Shown piece by piece: positions 34,564 to 47,450 of a stretch of DNA of 64,000 bases. The notes beneath the pieces are model-generated. The model ran no database searches, had not been told where the DNA came from, and saw only the letters and a program-made list of their open reading frames with translations. A program made the position numbers and the translations under genes. Source of the DNA: Niebla homalea. Its lineage: Eukaryota > Ascomycota > Lecanoromycetes > Lecanorales > Ramalinaceae. Numbering within the stretch: the stretch's first letter is position 1; every line of letters starts with the position of its first letter. Where the stretch lies: NCBI GenBank assembly GCA_019925105.1, contig JAHGAU010000036.1, positions 62,001 through 126,000 of the forward strand, read 5' to 3'.

Positions 34564-37500
34564 ATGGGAGATGCCACAGAGCCTGCCTCCACAGACGTTA
34601 TGTCGTCCTCCCCCCATCGCTCGAAGAGCCTCCCCTCTCCGACAATGTCATCGCCATAATCGGCACAGCATGCCGCCTCTCCGGCTCCGTCCAGTCTCCC
34701 TCTGATCTATGGGAGATGCTTCTGAACAAAGTGGATGGCTACACTCACGTGTCCGGGATCAATCGCGTCTCGACTGATGGATGCTATCAACTCAACCCCT
34801 CCAAACGAGGCGCTTCCAACGCCAAAGGTATCCATGTCTTGACTGAAGATACAAGCCTGTTCCACGCGGGCTTCTTCAATATTACAGTCAAAGAGGCCGC
34901 TGCAATGGATCCCCAGCAGCCGTTGCTGTTAGAGGTAGCGTATGAAGCATCGAAAGTGCCGGCCTGATGATCAAACGATTGAGGGGCAAGAAGTGGGGTG
35001 TCTTTGCGGGAGCATTAAACCCGGACTACTCAGTCCATCTGCTGCAGGATACGGAGACCTGTCCGATGTACCATGGTACTGGCACGGCGGAGACCTTATT
35101 GTCGAACCGCATCAGCTATTTCCTTGATCTAAGAGGCCCAAGCATGACTGTCGAGACGGCTTGTAGTAGCGTGTTGAGCGCGATGCACACTGCCATCACC
35201 AGTATCAAAGCGGGCGATTGCCCCGCGGGTGCGATTGTCGGGGCATGTCACTTGAACGTCGTGCCTGATACTTTTGTGAGTTTGAGTAAGAGCCTATTGT
35301 TGAGTCCTGAGGGGAGGAGTTTCGCGTTTGACGGGAGGGCAGCGAGTGGCTACGGCAGGAGTGAGGGAAGCGTGGTGATTATATTAAAGCCGTTGGGTTT
35401 AGCGAGGAGAGATGAGAATCCTATCAGAGCCGCAGTCAGGCGCAGCGGGATCAATCAGGACTGGAGGACCAAGGGTATTACGTATCCGAATGGGAAGGGG
35501 CAGGAGGAGTTGATGAGGGAGGTGTACGGGAGGGCGAGGTTGGATCCAAGGCGAACGATGTCGAGGCGCATGGCACGGGAACCGCGGTGGGCGATTCGAT
35601 TGAGGCTGAAGGGATCAGCAAGGTATTTAGTCCAAGAGAACAAGCAGAGGCGTTGTCCGTCGGTAGCTTGAAGAGCCACGCTAGGCATCTGGAGGGAGCT
35701 TGTGGCGTGGCCAGTGTAATCGAGGCTGTCGAGATGCTGGAACGATGTACGATCCCACCGGAAGGTAATTTCAACCCGAAATTGCCCTTTGAAAACTGGG
35801 GCATGCGAGTTGCAAAGGAGAGCCATCCTTGAAAGACGAAGAACGAAGTGAGGAGAGCAAGCGTGAATAACTTCGGTTTTGGCGGAACAAACGCGCCTGT
35901 CGTCCTGGAACAGGCGCCAGCATTGGAGGACTTGACGTATGGTCATGTCAACGGATCAACTGATAGCGTGAATAAAGGTGACCTGATTGAGCCTGGTACT
36001 TTGTCCGGTCAAGTCATATTCCTGTCAGCGAAAGATGAAGGATCCCTCGACACCCAAGCAGATCGAATGCTCAAGTATCTCTCAAACGAAAATACAAACA
36101 TAGACCTGGGATTTTTCAAGTCTTCGGCGTACACCTGGCTTCACGGAGCACACATTACCCCTGGCAGATTGCTACACCTACTCAAAGTATAGAGCAGTTG
36201 ACCAAGACAATCAGTAGTGAGCGACCCACAGCCACAAGGGCCATTAGAGGGCCAGAGATCTGCTTCGTTTTTACGGCCAAGGTGCTCAGTGGCTGGGCAT
36301 GGGTGGGGAGTTGATGGACGCTTACCCAGTCTTTGGCAACGCAATTCGTCAAGCCGATGCCTGCTTGAAGAGCTTCGGCGCTCTCCTAGCAGAGCTTTTT
36401 ACCGAGCCTTCGAAGTCACGCATGAGCGAAGCAGCCACCAGTCAGCCGGCATGCTTGGCGATTCAGGTCCCACTCACGCTGCTACTCAGGTCATGGGGTG
36501 TCGAAACCCAAGCAGTTGTTGGCCACTCAAGCGGCGAGATTGCAGCTGCCTTCGCAGCCGGGGCTGTGGGTCTGGAAGACGCAATGCTGTTGACCTACCA
36601 GTGCGGGGTGGCGTCAATGAAACTCGGGACAGAGCATCCTGAACTTCATGGGTCTATGTTGGCGGTAGGCGCATCCCAGAAAGAGGCTCAAACATTGGTG
36701 CAAGAGGTTGAGGACGATCTCGATGACGATGTCGAAGCTGTCGTTGCTTGCGTGAACAGTCCGTCAAGCGTGACGATATCGGGAGACAGCGCCGCCATCA
36801 CCGAGATTGCTGCTCGTGCTACCGATAAGGGCTTGTTCAACCGAGCTTTGAGAGTCGACATGTCATACCATTCTCGGCATATGGAGGTGGTCTCCGAGAA
36901 GTATCCTGCGACGATTTCGAGTCTTAAATTGAACTCACAAAGAAAAATACGCTTCTTCTCTGCTCTTGCCGGCCATGAGGTTGGTACAGACATGCTGGAC
37001 GCAGTGTATTGAACCAACGACCTCACAGCACCTGTCCAATTCGAGCAAGCACCAGAAACGTTGCAGAAAGCCATGGCTGTCGAAGAAAGCGCAGAGCCTC
37101 AGAAGACTGTGCTCATTGAGATAGGACCGCGCTCGGCGCTTGAAGGACCTGTCAAACAGACGCTGAAGAGTTTGGGGTCTCAGGCAGCGACGAATGAATA
37201 CGTTGCAACCCTGATCCGCAACAAGAATGCTGTCATCCAATTCCAGCAGACCGCTTCCAATGTCTTCATGCGTGGCCATCACATCAAACTTGAAGCTGTC
37301 AATAAAGTGTCGAAAGGCGCAAAGAAGCCAAAAGTCCTGTCAGATCTCCCCTCGTATGCGTGGAAGCACACTGACAAATACTGGTACGAGTCTCGCGTCA
37401 GCAGGAATCACCGTCTTCGCCAATTCCGCCGCCATGATCTCCTCGGTAGCCTGACGACTGACTATAAGGACCTTGAGCCAACATGGCGTAACGTCCTCGA

Positions 37501-40500
37501 TGTTGAACAGACTCCTTGGTTACGCGACCATCGGGTACAGTCCAACAGCGTCTTCCCTCTCGCCGGGTACTTGGTCATGGCGATAGAGGCAGCCCATCAA
37601 AAAGCCATGCTGAAGGACTTCGACTTCAACGCGTACCCGAATGCTGAGTATGTATTAAGAGACGTCATAGCCGCCAGAGCATTGGTGATCGGCGAGGATG
37701 TCGAAATTGAGATGATGACAACATTCAAGCCATACAGGCACACCTCGAAAGAGATTTCCGATGTGTGGGACGAGTTTCGCGTCGCGTCCTGGGAAGCTGA
37801 CAAACGCTGGACAGAGCATTGCCGAGGGCAGATATCGTTACAGAGGAATGACAAAGATCAATCCACTGCACAGCAGGGGCTCCGATGGTACTGCAGAACA
37901 ACGCCTTGTGGAACAGGCTGCATCCTTAAGAGAGGTATGCCAGACAAAGGTCAATTGGGACGATTTCCTTCAGACATTTGCCAAGGGCGGCATCGAATAC
38001 AGCCCAACATTTCGAGGTCTATTTGGGGTCGATGCAGCTGGCAAGTCTGCGATCAGCACCGTCCGCGCACCCGATACTGAAAAGACTATGTTGAATAATT
38101 ATGAGAGCGAGTATATCATCCATCCAGTTGTGCTGGATGCCTGCTGTCAGGCTTCGTTTCCGGCTTTTGCAGATGGTAAGGAGGATCCAGAGCAGGCGTT
38201 TGTGCCCACTTCGATCAAGCGCCTTGCCGTTTCCCATAATCTTGTTGGTGAGGTCGTGACTGGCTTCAAGAATTATTTTCGTACGACTCCAGCAACAAAT
38301 GAAATTTGCGCAACTGGCTTTGTCACATCTGCGAGCCAGCACAAGCTAATCATGCAAATCGATGAGCTGAAATAAGTGATGCTTTCCAACAATGCAGTAG
38401 GAATGACCGAGACAAGGCAAGATGACCTGTGCGCGAATGGGGTGGGGAGGCCGAGTAGCTACCTTCTGACCATCAAGCAAGTTGTGGACCTTCTTGGACA
38501 GGACAAGATCACTGAGGAGGAAAAGCTCAGCTTCGACGTTCTGGAGCAGGCAGCGTTCTACTACACCGAACGAGCCATTGTGGAAATAAATCAGCGGAAA
38601 GTCGAGAGCTTTCAACCTTGCCACCCAAAAATGTACCGCTGACTGAAGTCCGAGTATGAGACCGCGTTTCACGGTGATGGTCTTCGTATGCAGACCCCTG
38701 AGTTGACATCTCTGGATGGACTTGCGAAGGATAGGTTTCTAACGGAAGTGCGACAGCTCGGTCCTGCTGGAGAGCTCCTCTGCAAGATGGGTGAAGCGCT
38801 GCCGGCCATCTGTCGCCAAGAGATCGATCCGCTATCCCTCATGTTCGAGAATGAGTTCTTGAGCTGGTGGTATCGTAGTAATGCTTCATTGAATTGTGGT
38901 TATGCCAGGAATCAACGCTTCGTAGATCTACTCGGTCATCAAAACCCTTATCTGAACATCATCGAGTCTGGTGATGGTACAGCTGGCACGACAATCCCAA
39001 CGCTCGAGATGCTTGGTGGCTTTGATGGGAGGATGGCGCGATTCGTCAATTACACCTTCACTGACATTTCCACGGGGTTTTTCGAGAAGGCTAGGAAGAC
39101 ACTTGAGCTCTGGGATGGTCTTGTAAGCTATGCCGAACTTGATATTAAAAGGATCCAGAGAACCAAGGCTTCAAACCCGAATCATATGATCTAGTCATCG
39201 CCGCTAATGTCTTACATGCAACCTCCAACATGGAACGTACGTTGAAGCATGTGCTAAAGCTCCTCAGACCAGGCGGTAAGCTGGCGCTGTTGGAGGTCAC
39301 GATGACTCAGGTGCAACGTTTGATCTTTGCCACATTGCCTGGATGGTGGCTTGCTGAGGGCTCAGTTCATGAAAAGGGGCCTGTCATGGACGAGGAGGAA
39401 TGGAGCACCAGGTTGTTGAGAGCAGGGTTTTCTGGCATTGACTGTAACTTTTAGGATTTCCCTGGCGAAAAGAGCAAAATGGCAGCATGATGTACTCGAC
39501 AGCGGTTTCAAATACACCAGGTGACGGAAGGGAAGTGGTGGTTGTCTGCGACAGCATACCTCTCAAGGTTGACATGGACAAGTTGAAGAAGGAAGTTTCA
39601 ATTCTGACTAGAAAGAAGCCAGTAGTCGCAAGTGTTACTGAGGCCGATTTGTAGAACAAGGCTTGTATCTTCCTGGAAGAACTCAATGGATCTGTGTTGT
39701 GTCGTCTTGGGCCCGAAACATTCGGCCAAATGTAACGCATTTTTTCAACAGCTCACAGCGTCCTGTGGGTTGTCCAGGATGCAAATCTTATGTGCGGCGA
39801 TCCAGATACGAGTATGGCTATTGGCTTGGCACGAACGGTCCGTTCAGAGACTGGCATGCGTATCATCACGCTCGACCTTGGTCGAACTATGCGAAAAGAC
39901 CCGGTCAGCGTCACCGACTCCATTCTTAGGGTATTCAAATCGACATTTATGCACACGAGCTCGTCCTCGCTTCGAATAGAGATGGAGTTCGCTGAGGGTG
40001 ATGGTATGGTTCAGATTCACCGCCTTGTTTTGGCAAAGCAGTTGAATCGTACGATCGATCGTGAAATGTTCGGTGGCTCTGTTGAGAGACAGCCGCTGAA
40101 GCAGAAAGCTCGCCCGCTAAGGTTGACCATTGAAAACCCCCGGCCAGTTAGACTCGCTTTTTTTTGAAGACAATCAAGCGATGCTGGAACCCATCAAGGA
40201 CGAGGACGTCGAGATAGAAGTCACTGCTGTTGGTCTGAACTTCAAGGACATTTTGATAGCTCTTGGTCAAGTGGCGTGGGAGCCATTGGGTGGAGAGCTC
40301 AGTGGAAAGATCTCAGCAAAAGGATCCAAGCTGTCTGGATTGGCGATTGGCGATTGGCGATCGAGCGCCATCAGGCTCATTTGCCACACACACACGGTGC
40401 CCATCAACTGCTGTGGCCAGAAATCCAGGATCAACGTCAGATGTGGATCCTGCTTCTCTTCCCATTGCATATGTCACAGCCTATCACTCGCTGATGGACG

Positions 40501-41710
40501 TTGCGAGGCTTTCCAAGGATGAGACGGCACTTATTCACGCAGTTGCGGGGGAGTTAGTCAGGCTGCGATTCAGATTGCTCAGCTGGTGGGAGCAACGATC
40601 TTTGCCACGATAGGCTCGGACGAGAAAAAGAGTCATCTGATCTTCGCAGCGAATATCTTCTACAGCCACGATACTTCTTTCGCGGAAGAGATAATGCGGT
40701 GCACTGCAGGCAAGGGCGTAGATGTCATCCTTAACTCATTATCAAGTGAGGCATTGCACGCCAGCTGGAGCTGCTTGGGAGCCTACGGCAGGTTTGTAGA
40801 GATAGCTAAGAAAGACTTGCAGAACAATGCGCAGCTCGCTATGCAATGTTTCGCAAGAACTTGTACCTTTACAGCCGTAGATTTAGGAGCTATTCGTGCT
40901 GACCGACGTTAAATGTTTAACCGAGTCTTCCAGAAAGTGATGGACTTGAGCAGCGAAGGGAAGATCAAGGCGCCATCACCGCTCAATTTGTACAGCTTTT
41001 CCGAACTAGAACAAGTCTTCAACTCATTTGCCCAATATCGGGCAGCACAAGGCCTAGCAGCAACGTGTATTGACATCGGTCTGGTTGAAGATGTGGGATA
41101 CGCTGCTGAGCAGTGGCAGTTCAAGGCGTGGCTTCAGTCACTCTGTTCGGAGTACGTGAAGGAAAAGGAGCTGCATGCTGTTGTCCAGGCAGCGATCAAT
41201 AAGCAGATCGAGCCTGGACTAAGCATTGTCGTTGGCATGAGAATCCGTCCGAATGATCCTGAATTCTTTTGGACCTTGGATCCCAAGTTCACACATCTCC
41301 GTCGTGGAGTGTACACTCCTCCCATCGGGGACAAGACAGAAGACACATCCAAGATATCAGTCGGCCAGGCACTGAAGCAGGCACAGACCGCGGAAGAGGC
41401 CCTGCAATGCGTTATTGACAGCCTGCTGGCCAAGATGTCATCAGTATTGATGATACCGGCCATCGAGTGAGTCCTAAGAGGTCTGTGGCATCCTACGGCC
41501 TTGACTCTTTGGTGGCGGCTGAGATCAGGAATTGGATCTCTAAAGAGATGGGGGCTGAGGTGTCATTTATTGGCATTGCTGTCCAGTCCCACGATTGAAG
41601 TTTTGGCATCTACCATTGCGAAGGAGTCCAACCTGGTTGGCAAAGATATGTTTGATGTTGGTGGGCAAAACAAGGAGGTTTCAAAGGCACCAGTAGTAAG
41701 CGCGTCATGA
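34564..41710 (+). pseudogene. Highly reducing type I polyketide synthase, broken (KS-AT-DH-cMeT-ER-ACP)
   Basis: A complete PKS order can be followed across many frames. KS (34.62-35.96 kb) has VETACSSVLSAMHTA with the active cysteine, AHGTGT and NNFGFGGTNA. AT (36.26-37.15 kb) has VVGHSSGEIAAAFAAG. DH (37.43-38.37 kb) has RDHRVQSNSVFPLAGY and LDACCQ. cMeT (38.9-39.46 kb) has FTDISTGFFEKA and LVIAANVLHATSNMERTL. A linker is followed by ER (40.15-41.0 kb) with VEIEVTAVGLNFKDILIALG and GVDVILNSLS. ACP (41.36-41.64 kb) has YGLDSLVAAEI. In-frame stops occur at 35830, 37010, 38373, 38640, 39452, 39652 and 39733. Frame changes occur near 34950, 35535, 36150-36275, 37880, 39160, 39490, 40160, 40340, 40560 and 41465. 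The ER end (SELEQVF) runs straight into post-KR sequence (AQYRAAQGLAATCIDIG), so the KR is deleted. It would have made a reduced, methylated polyketide; it cannot now. Confidence 0.92.
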
Positions 41711-42140
41711 TATTACACATGTACGATACTATTTCATCTCGGCAGCGTGTCCTTGTTACAACTCCTAAGTCCCGATAGAATAATGTCTATCTGACAATCT
41801 TGCTCGCTTGCACCAACGTCGATTTTCCGGCGTTTCCGGGCAAAATCATGGGATTCCTCGGGAATTACCAACGGCATGACGAACATGCTCATTCTGATTG
41901 GATAGAGATGATGACGTAATGGGATTTCTGCCACGACTCACAGCATTTGCCCCTCACCGATTACTATTTCGGGATTAAACGTTTCTAACAGCTTCGTTTG
42001 GAATTTCATCTTCAAAATTGCCACCTTCTTCTTTCATCCATATAAAACCATCCGTCAATCGACTCTTCGACTCATCTCACATTCCAAAAACGCGAACTTA
42101 TAACGATTCATCCATCTAACAATACGGCATATCCGCAATT
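41711..42140. other. Intergenic, catalase promoter
   Basis: About 430 bases between the PKS relic and the catalase gene. It contains a TATA box (listed separately) and pyrimidine-rich leader sequence. Confidence 0.5.
42041..42047 (+). promoter_or_regulatory. TATA box of catalase gene
   Basis: TATAAAA lies 94-100 bases upstream of the catalase ATG at 42141, a normal distance for a fungal core promoter. Confidence 0.55.
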
Positions 42141-43976
42141 ATGGCACCCTCCGCCACCAACTCGAGCTCTGCTATGGGTTCTGCAATGAATGGAACTGAC
42201 ACCTTCAAGTCATACACTGAAGACAGAGATACCAAATCTCAACAGACCATCTACACTACCAGCAATGGTGTGCCAATGCCACATCCATATGAGACACAGA
42301 GGGCTGGTCCCAACGGTCCTCTCCTCCTCCAGGATTTCCACCTGATCGACCTCCTCTCCCATTTCGACCGTGAGCGCATTCCCGAGCGTGTTGTTCACGC
42401 CAAGGGTGGCGGGGCTCATGGTGTCTTCACCTGCACCAAGCCTCTCGATGATATCTGTATGGCCGACATGTTCAGCACCCAGGGAAAGCAATGTCCCGTC
42501 ACTGTTCGGTTTTCCACGGTGGGTGGCGAATCTGGCTCTCACGACTGTGCTCGTGATCCTCGGGGCTTCTCAGTCAAGTTCAGGACTGAAGAGGGCAACT
42601 GGGACAATGTGGCCAACAACACGCCCGTCTTCTTCCTCCGCGACCCCGCCAAGTTCCCTCACTTCATCCATACGCAGAAGCGTGACCCCTCTACCCATTT
42701 AACGCATGCGGATGACAGCGCTGCCTTCTGGGACTATGCCTCGCAGAATCCTGAGTCGGTGCATCAATTCATGATCCTCATGGGTGACCGAGGTATCCCG
42801 GATGGCTGGCGCTTCATGCACGGCTACACCGGACACACCATGAAGCTCGTCAATAAGGCCGGCGACTGGGTCTATGCCCAGATTCACATGAAGTCCAAGC
42901 AAGGCACCAAGTTCATCACCCAAGAAGATTCCTTCAGCTATGGTCCCGACTACGCACAGAAAGATCTATATGGGGCCATCGAGAAGGGTGACTATCCCAA
43001 GTGGACGGTGGAGGTGCAGACTATGACCGCCAAGGAGGCTGAAGAGCTATGGGAGAAGCAAAGAATCAATGTCTTCGACTTGACCCACATCTGGCCCCAA
43101 GGTCAATTCCCTCGCCGCGAGGTGGGCGAGTTCGTCTTGAACGAGAACGCGGTCAACTACTTCGCCGAGATTGAGCAGGTTGCCTTCAACCCTGCCCATC
43201 TCGTGCCGGGTATTGAGCCTTCGGCCGACCCCGTCCTTCAATCCCGCCTGTTTTCCTACCCTGATGCCCACCGCCACCGAGTGGGCGTCAACTACCAGCA
43301 GCTGCCGGTCAACTCCAGCAGGACGGCATACAAGATGGCCAACTTCCAGCGCGATGGCAACATGGCCTTCTACAACCAAGGTTCTCGTCCCAACTATCTG
43401 TCCTCGATTGAACCGATTCAATTCAAGGACCGCAGCGTTGATCTCGACAAGGTCCACGGCCAATTCATCAGCGAGGCCGTAACCTTCCTCTCCACGGTCA
43501 TGCCCGAGGATTTCAACGCTGCTCGCGCCTTGTGGGAGAAGGTCTTTGATGACGGTGCTAAAGAAAGACTGGTCAAGAATATCTCTGGTCATATGGGCAA
43601 CTGTAGGATCGAAGAGGCGCTCAAGCGTCAAATCGGCATCTTCCGTGAAGTCTCCGACGACCTGGCTACCCGTCTCGAGAAGGCCACTGGCATCAAGGGC
43701 TATGATGGCATCTCCGAGGTACGTACAAGAGCTCTCCCTTTCCTGGTGAATGCGTACTGACATGCCCTCTAGCTCCGCTTCAACGGCTCTCACAACGGCA
43801 TGACCAAAGAAGCCAAGCTCAAGCACGCCAACGGTATGAGCACCAAGATCAGCTCCGCCGGCTTCGGTAACAATGGGGCACCCATGAATGGCACACACAA
43901 GAAGGAGAGCATTTCCCACCCGGGCACCAATGGCACAAGGGTAAATGGCACTAACGGCGTCACGAATGGACACTGA
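42141..43976 (+). CDS. Monofunctional heme catalase, 593 aa, two exons
   Basis: Exon 1 is 42141-43718, the intron 43719-43772 (54 nt, GTACGT...CTAG with ACTGAC branch site), exon 2 43773-43976. The enzyme converts hydrogen peroxide to water and oxygen. The distal histidine lies in VVHAKGGGAHGVF, the distal asparagine in WDNVANNTPVFF, and the proximal heme tyrosine in RLFSYPDAHRHRVG; DPRGFSVKF is also typical. Length and lack of a C-terminal flavodoxin-like domain place it with small-subunit catalases. The N-terminus is Ser/Asn-rich without a signal peptide, and the C-terminus is an Asn-Gly-Thr-rich tail ending VTNGH, not a peroxisomal SKL signal, so a cytosolic location is likely. The gene is intact although it lies just after the dead PKS. 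Confidence 0.95.
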
Positions 43977-45429
43977 GCCTTGACTTTTAGGTCAGAACAG
44001 GCTATGCGGGCAACGGCCGTGGCGGAAGCGCTTTCATGATGAAATTGTAAACCTGATGTCTTTTGCAATGATGAAAGAATGGAAATCAGCTTTTAATGCG
44101 GATCTGGGAGCAAATTGCCTAGCCAGGGAGTTGGTTTGTCGATTATGCCCCTGTATGTAGCTCTAGTGAATATAAATCAACATCCCATATCCCTGCTTCC
44201 CCTTCGCTCATGTCGATTTCATCCAAATCACCGCCCTCGTGCAAGCTGTCTCCTACACTGATCATCCGGCGCCAAGGCCGTCGCGACCTTTTCCCCCAAC
44301 ATATCCACTGCCGCGAGAAACATCATCTACCCTTCCCCTTGCAGTCAACTTCTGTAACCCTCACCCACTTTGATATGTAAGGCTGAGCCCCTGAGGCTGA
44401 CCTGGCGGACAGACTTTTCTCTCCCTTCACAAACGAGATATCTCGCCGCGTGTAGTCGAACAACATGGTACGACACCATTGACCGTCTCGCCCATGACAT
44501 CCAGCCCTCGAAGTCATGAAGGTTCTCCCTCGATTACTCCTGGGTGTGCTCGGGTTTGGTTTGGTAAGCATCGCCCGTCTTCTTGCTCTGCACACATGTT
44601 AGGTCTTTCATGCCTTTGCCCAACAAACAAGTTTCGACGTCCTGCCTTGATAGCTCTAGAACAACAATGGCTCCCAACTCCATTGCATGCTCAGTATCGG
44701 ACGATCCGAACTTGGCAATGCCTCGGCGTGTGCACATTTTTGGGGTATGCAGCACCGAGATCGAGGTACTGAGGAAACGGTGGTGTGCACCCTGAGCAAG
44801 GTATGGCAGCATACATACCAAAGCTCAACAACAGGGGATTACAGATGGAATGGGTAAGATCTCGCCTCTATCTTGAGCACCAACTAAGAGTCAAAGATAT
44901 ATTGATGGTTGGGGGGGTCTTTAATCTTGGCGCGTACACGTTATAACTAGTCTTGCACCTGGGGAGGGGGTCAATGGTGTCAACAGTTACCTTTTTACCT
45001 AAGGCTTTTACATTGTTCTTGACGGAGACAAGCTCACGGGAAACCCTCCAATGCAAACTTTCTTGATGGGAATCGTCCGCAAAGAGTTACGACGATAATC
45101 AGAATCGGTGGTTGGTGGATTTAAGCAACAATTCTGGGCTGTTTAGGAGAAGGAAAAGGCATTTGACTCAGATCCGAAATGGTGTTGCTGCGGTGCCCCA
45201 TTTGCTGTGCATTTGGACCCTCTGGTCGAATCATACTTGAATCGAGGGGCGTTGTGGTGGCGCAGTGCAGGAGGTACCAGGTATAGGTACCTGATGAGTG
45301 CATCAGGCTGACTCGAGGCGGAATGGAAGCGGCCGAGTCGAGTAACCTCCCCCCCCATATTTTTAAGGACGCGCTGCTGCCTTCTTTCCTCTTACAACAT
45401 TCTACATCTCTGCATTTTGACGGGCGAAC
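43977..45429. other. Intergenic, no supported gene
   Basis: About 1.45 kb. A short frame at 44518 (MKVLPRLLLGVLGFGL) looks like a signal peptide, but the intron needed to continue it would be only 37 nt and the frame stops soon after. The remaining frames are short. Confidence 0.4.
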
Positions 45430-46514
45430 ATGTCGTTCGGCTTCTCAGTCGGCGATTTTATAGCTGTTGGAAAAATCATTGTGGACCTTGTGGAGACTCT
45501 GCGTGGTTCTCAAGCTGAGTACCAAGAATTGATCCGCGAGCTTGAAAATCTGGAAAAGGCTCTTCATCAAGTTGACAAGCTCAAGAGTCGAGGATCCAAC
45601 GCTTTGGCTGTCGATCAGATCAAGTACGCCGCCCTCAGTTGCCGCTACCCTCTCGAGGATTTTCTGTCCAAGATCAAGAAATATGAGAAGAGCTTGGGTC
45701 TGGGAGAATCTGCTGGCAAGGTCCGGGATGCGGGAAGAAAAGTGCAATGGGCTTTTGGAAAGAAGACCGAGGTGTATAAACTACGGGACTACCTCAACGT
45801 CCACATTGGCACTATAAACATGCTTCTGGTCATGCAAGGGTTGGACATGCTCGACGTGGCCGCAGGACAGTCGGATCAACAGCAGCAGGCTTTGAAAACC
45901 AGCGTCGAAAGATCCTTGCAAGAGCTGCAGGATGTCCGTGGTGATGTACGAGCCCAGGCCCTCACCATGCGTGACAACAGCTCCCTTGTCCAAAAGCTGT
46001 CTTGGATGATCGGGAGTGATGTTGTAGCGCCGATGAGAGTACTTATCCATACTGTGGGTAAATTGTGGTAAGCTTGGCCTCACTGCGTGCATCTCAACTT
46101 ATTGGCTTTGGGGAGTGGGAACCGGGATTGCAGCTGACGTCCCTATACAGCGTCTCCGCCCAGCAGATATACACTATTGTACTCGAGACACATGCGAGGG
46201 TCGCGCGCTTGGATACTGGCTTCACATTCCTCCAGGCCCCGGTCCGGGTTGAAGACGCTCTTGGTCGAGTGTTTCCATTCCCTTCGGAATGTAGCTTTCA
46301 AGCGCTCAACGCCGAGATCAAACACAGGTTCAACCACGGACCTGGGCGTGGAATGGTCGAGGCTGGCCAATACGAGATCCTCAATGCGCGAAACGAGAAG
46401 CAGGTGCTCACTGCTAGCCAAGAATGCCTCCTCTTGCCCGGCATGTCAGTCTCAATGGCAATGACATTGCAGACACCGTTGGGAGTTGAAGCTCGGTGCG
46501 TCTTTCAACATTGA
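45430..46514 (+). CDS. STAND-type N-terminal domain plus ubiquitin-like domain protein, 333 aa
   Basis: Exon 1 is 45430-46067, the intron 46068-46150 (83 nt, GTAAGC...ACAG), exon 2 46151-46514; 334 codons with stop. The start MSFGFSVGDFIAVGKIIVDL and the helical, coiled-coil-rich first ~210 residues match the N-terminal region found in many fungal NLR-like (STAND) proteins. The second exon carries VRVEDALGRVFPFPSE...RGMVEAGQYEIL, typical of the ubiquitin-like domain that follows this N-terminal region in a widespread fungal family. No NACHT or repeat domain follows, so this is a short member that may act as a signalling partner. Function in heterokaryon incompatibility or immunity is inference from family association. 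Confidence 0.75.
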
Positions 46515-47450
46515 AGCTTCACTGAGTGAGGCGAATGCTATTGATAGCAGGCTCCAAATACCACTACTAACACTCCATTAGTTCTGAATACACTTCCTCC
46601 TCCGGTAACTACTTAATTGCGGGAGGAGCATTGTATAATGGGCCGCGAATGGCCAAAAATATTGCGGTCATTGCAGCGACAGCTATGTTCTTTCTCTCTG
46701 AATTAAATGATCCACGAAGATTGCAATGTAATGCTCATGACTCCACCTCAACTTCGACGAGAGCGAGTGGGCGTCAAGTAGGAAAATTCTGGGGGTTAGA
46801 TAAAGTGACCGACGTCTTGGTCTTCAAACGCGTTAGATTTGCAACCAAGTTAGCGGACATACTATGTTTTATCATGGCCGAGCTTTTCGACGAGATGAAA
46901 GAGCCGCGATCACTGGCATATGTAAGTTGAAGCCGGGCGTTCGCATGTTTTAATCTCGACCTTCTACTACCGACAGACTTCGGAACTAAAGATAAGACCC
47001 TTAGTGCCTCAGCCTCTGAGTCTATGGTTCGAACGAATGAATACCAAAATAATTTGCAAGTTTTGCCGGCCTCGTTTTACGATAACCTAATCCGTCCCAA
47101 AGACACGCTCCCATGAGCCCAGAGCGCAGGTAGCAGACATCATCACCAAAGACCTCAAAGTGGACGATGTCATGGTCTGGACGAGGTCCAATCTAACCTC
47201 CACCGCCTGTCTTTGCCACCCTCTTCGATTATCACAACACCTCGGCGCCGTCACTCCAGTCCACAGCATACACCCTCACCATCACATCCACGAGCAAACA
47301 CCCCGGAAACTTCAATGGCCCAGAGCCGGGGTCCCAACAGATCCGATCCCCATGGAACAAAATCACATCCACTCACCCTCCCCCGCGCATCACAGCTGCA
47401 GAACACACACCGCTCCTCACCGCACGAGGGCAAGATTGGTGGTGACAGGA
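46515..47450. other. Intergenic, small unsupported frames
   Basis: A 99-codon frame (46631-46930) and short opposed frames near 47160-47530 show no recognisable product. Confidence 0.35.

Noticed and set aside
34564..41710. Treating the PKS frame changes as introns
   Set aside because: Most changes occur within conserved motifs over a few bases, without donor/acceptor pairs, and several in-frame stops are single-base changes.
34564..41710. RIP as sole cause of PKS decay
   Set aside because: Some stops fit CpA to TpA, but TGG to TGA changes are in CpC context and there are many indels; the DNA is not AT-rich.
43047..43973. 308-codon open frame antisense to the catalase gene
   Set aside because: It mirrors the third-codon-position bias of the catalase, has no domain of its own and no promoter; the sense strand has all catalytic motifs.
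44518..44650. Possible secreted (CFEM-like) protein starting MKVLPRLLLGVLGFGL
   Set aside because: The needed intron would be 37 nt, shorter than the others here, and the frame stops a few codons later without the CFEM cysteine pattern.
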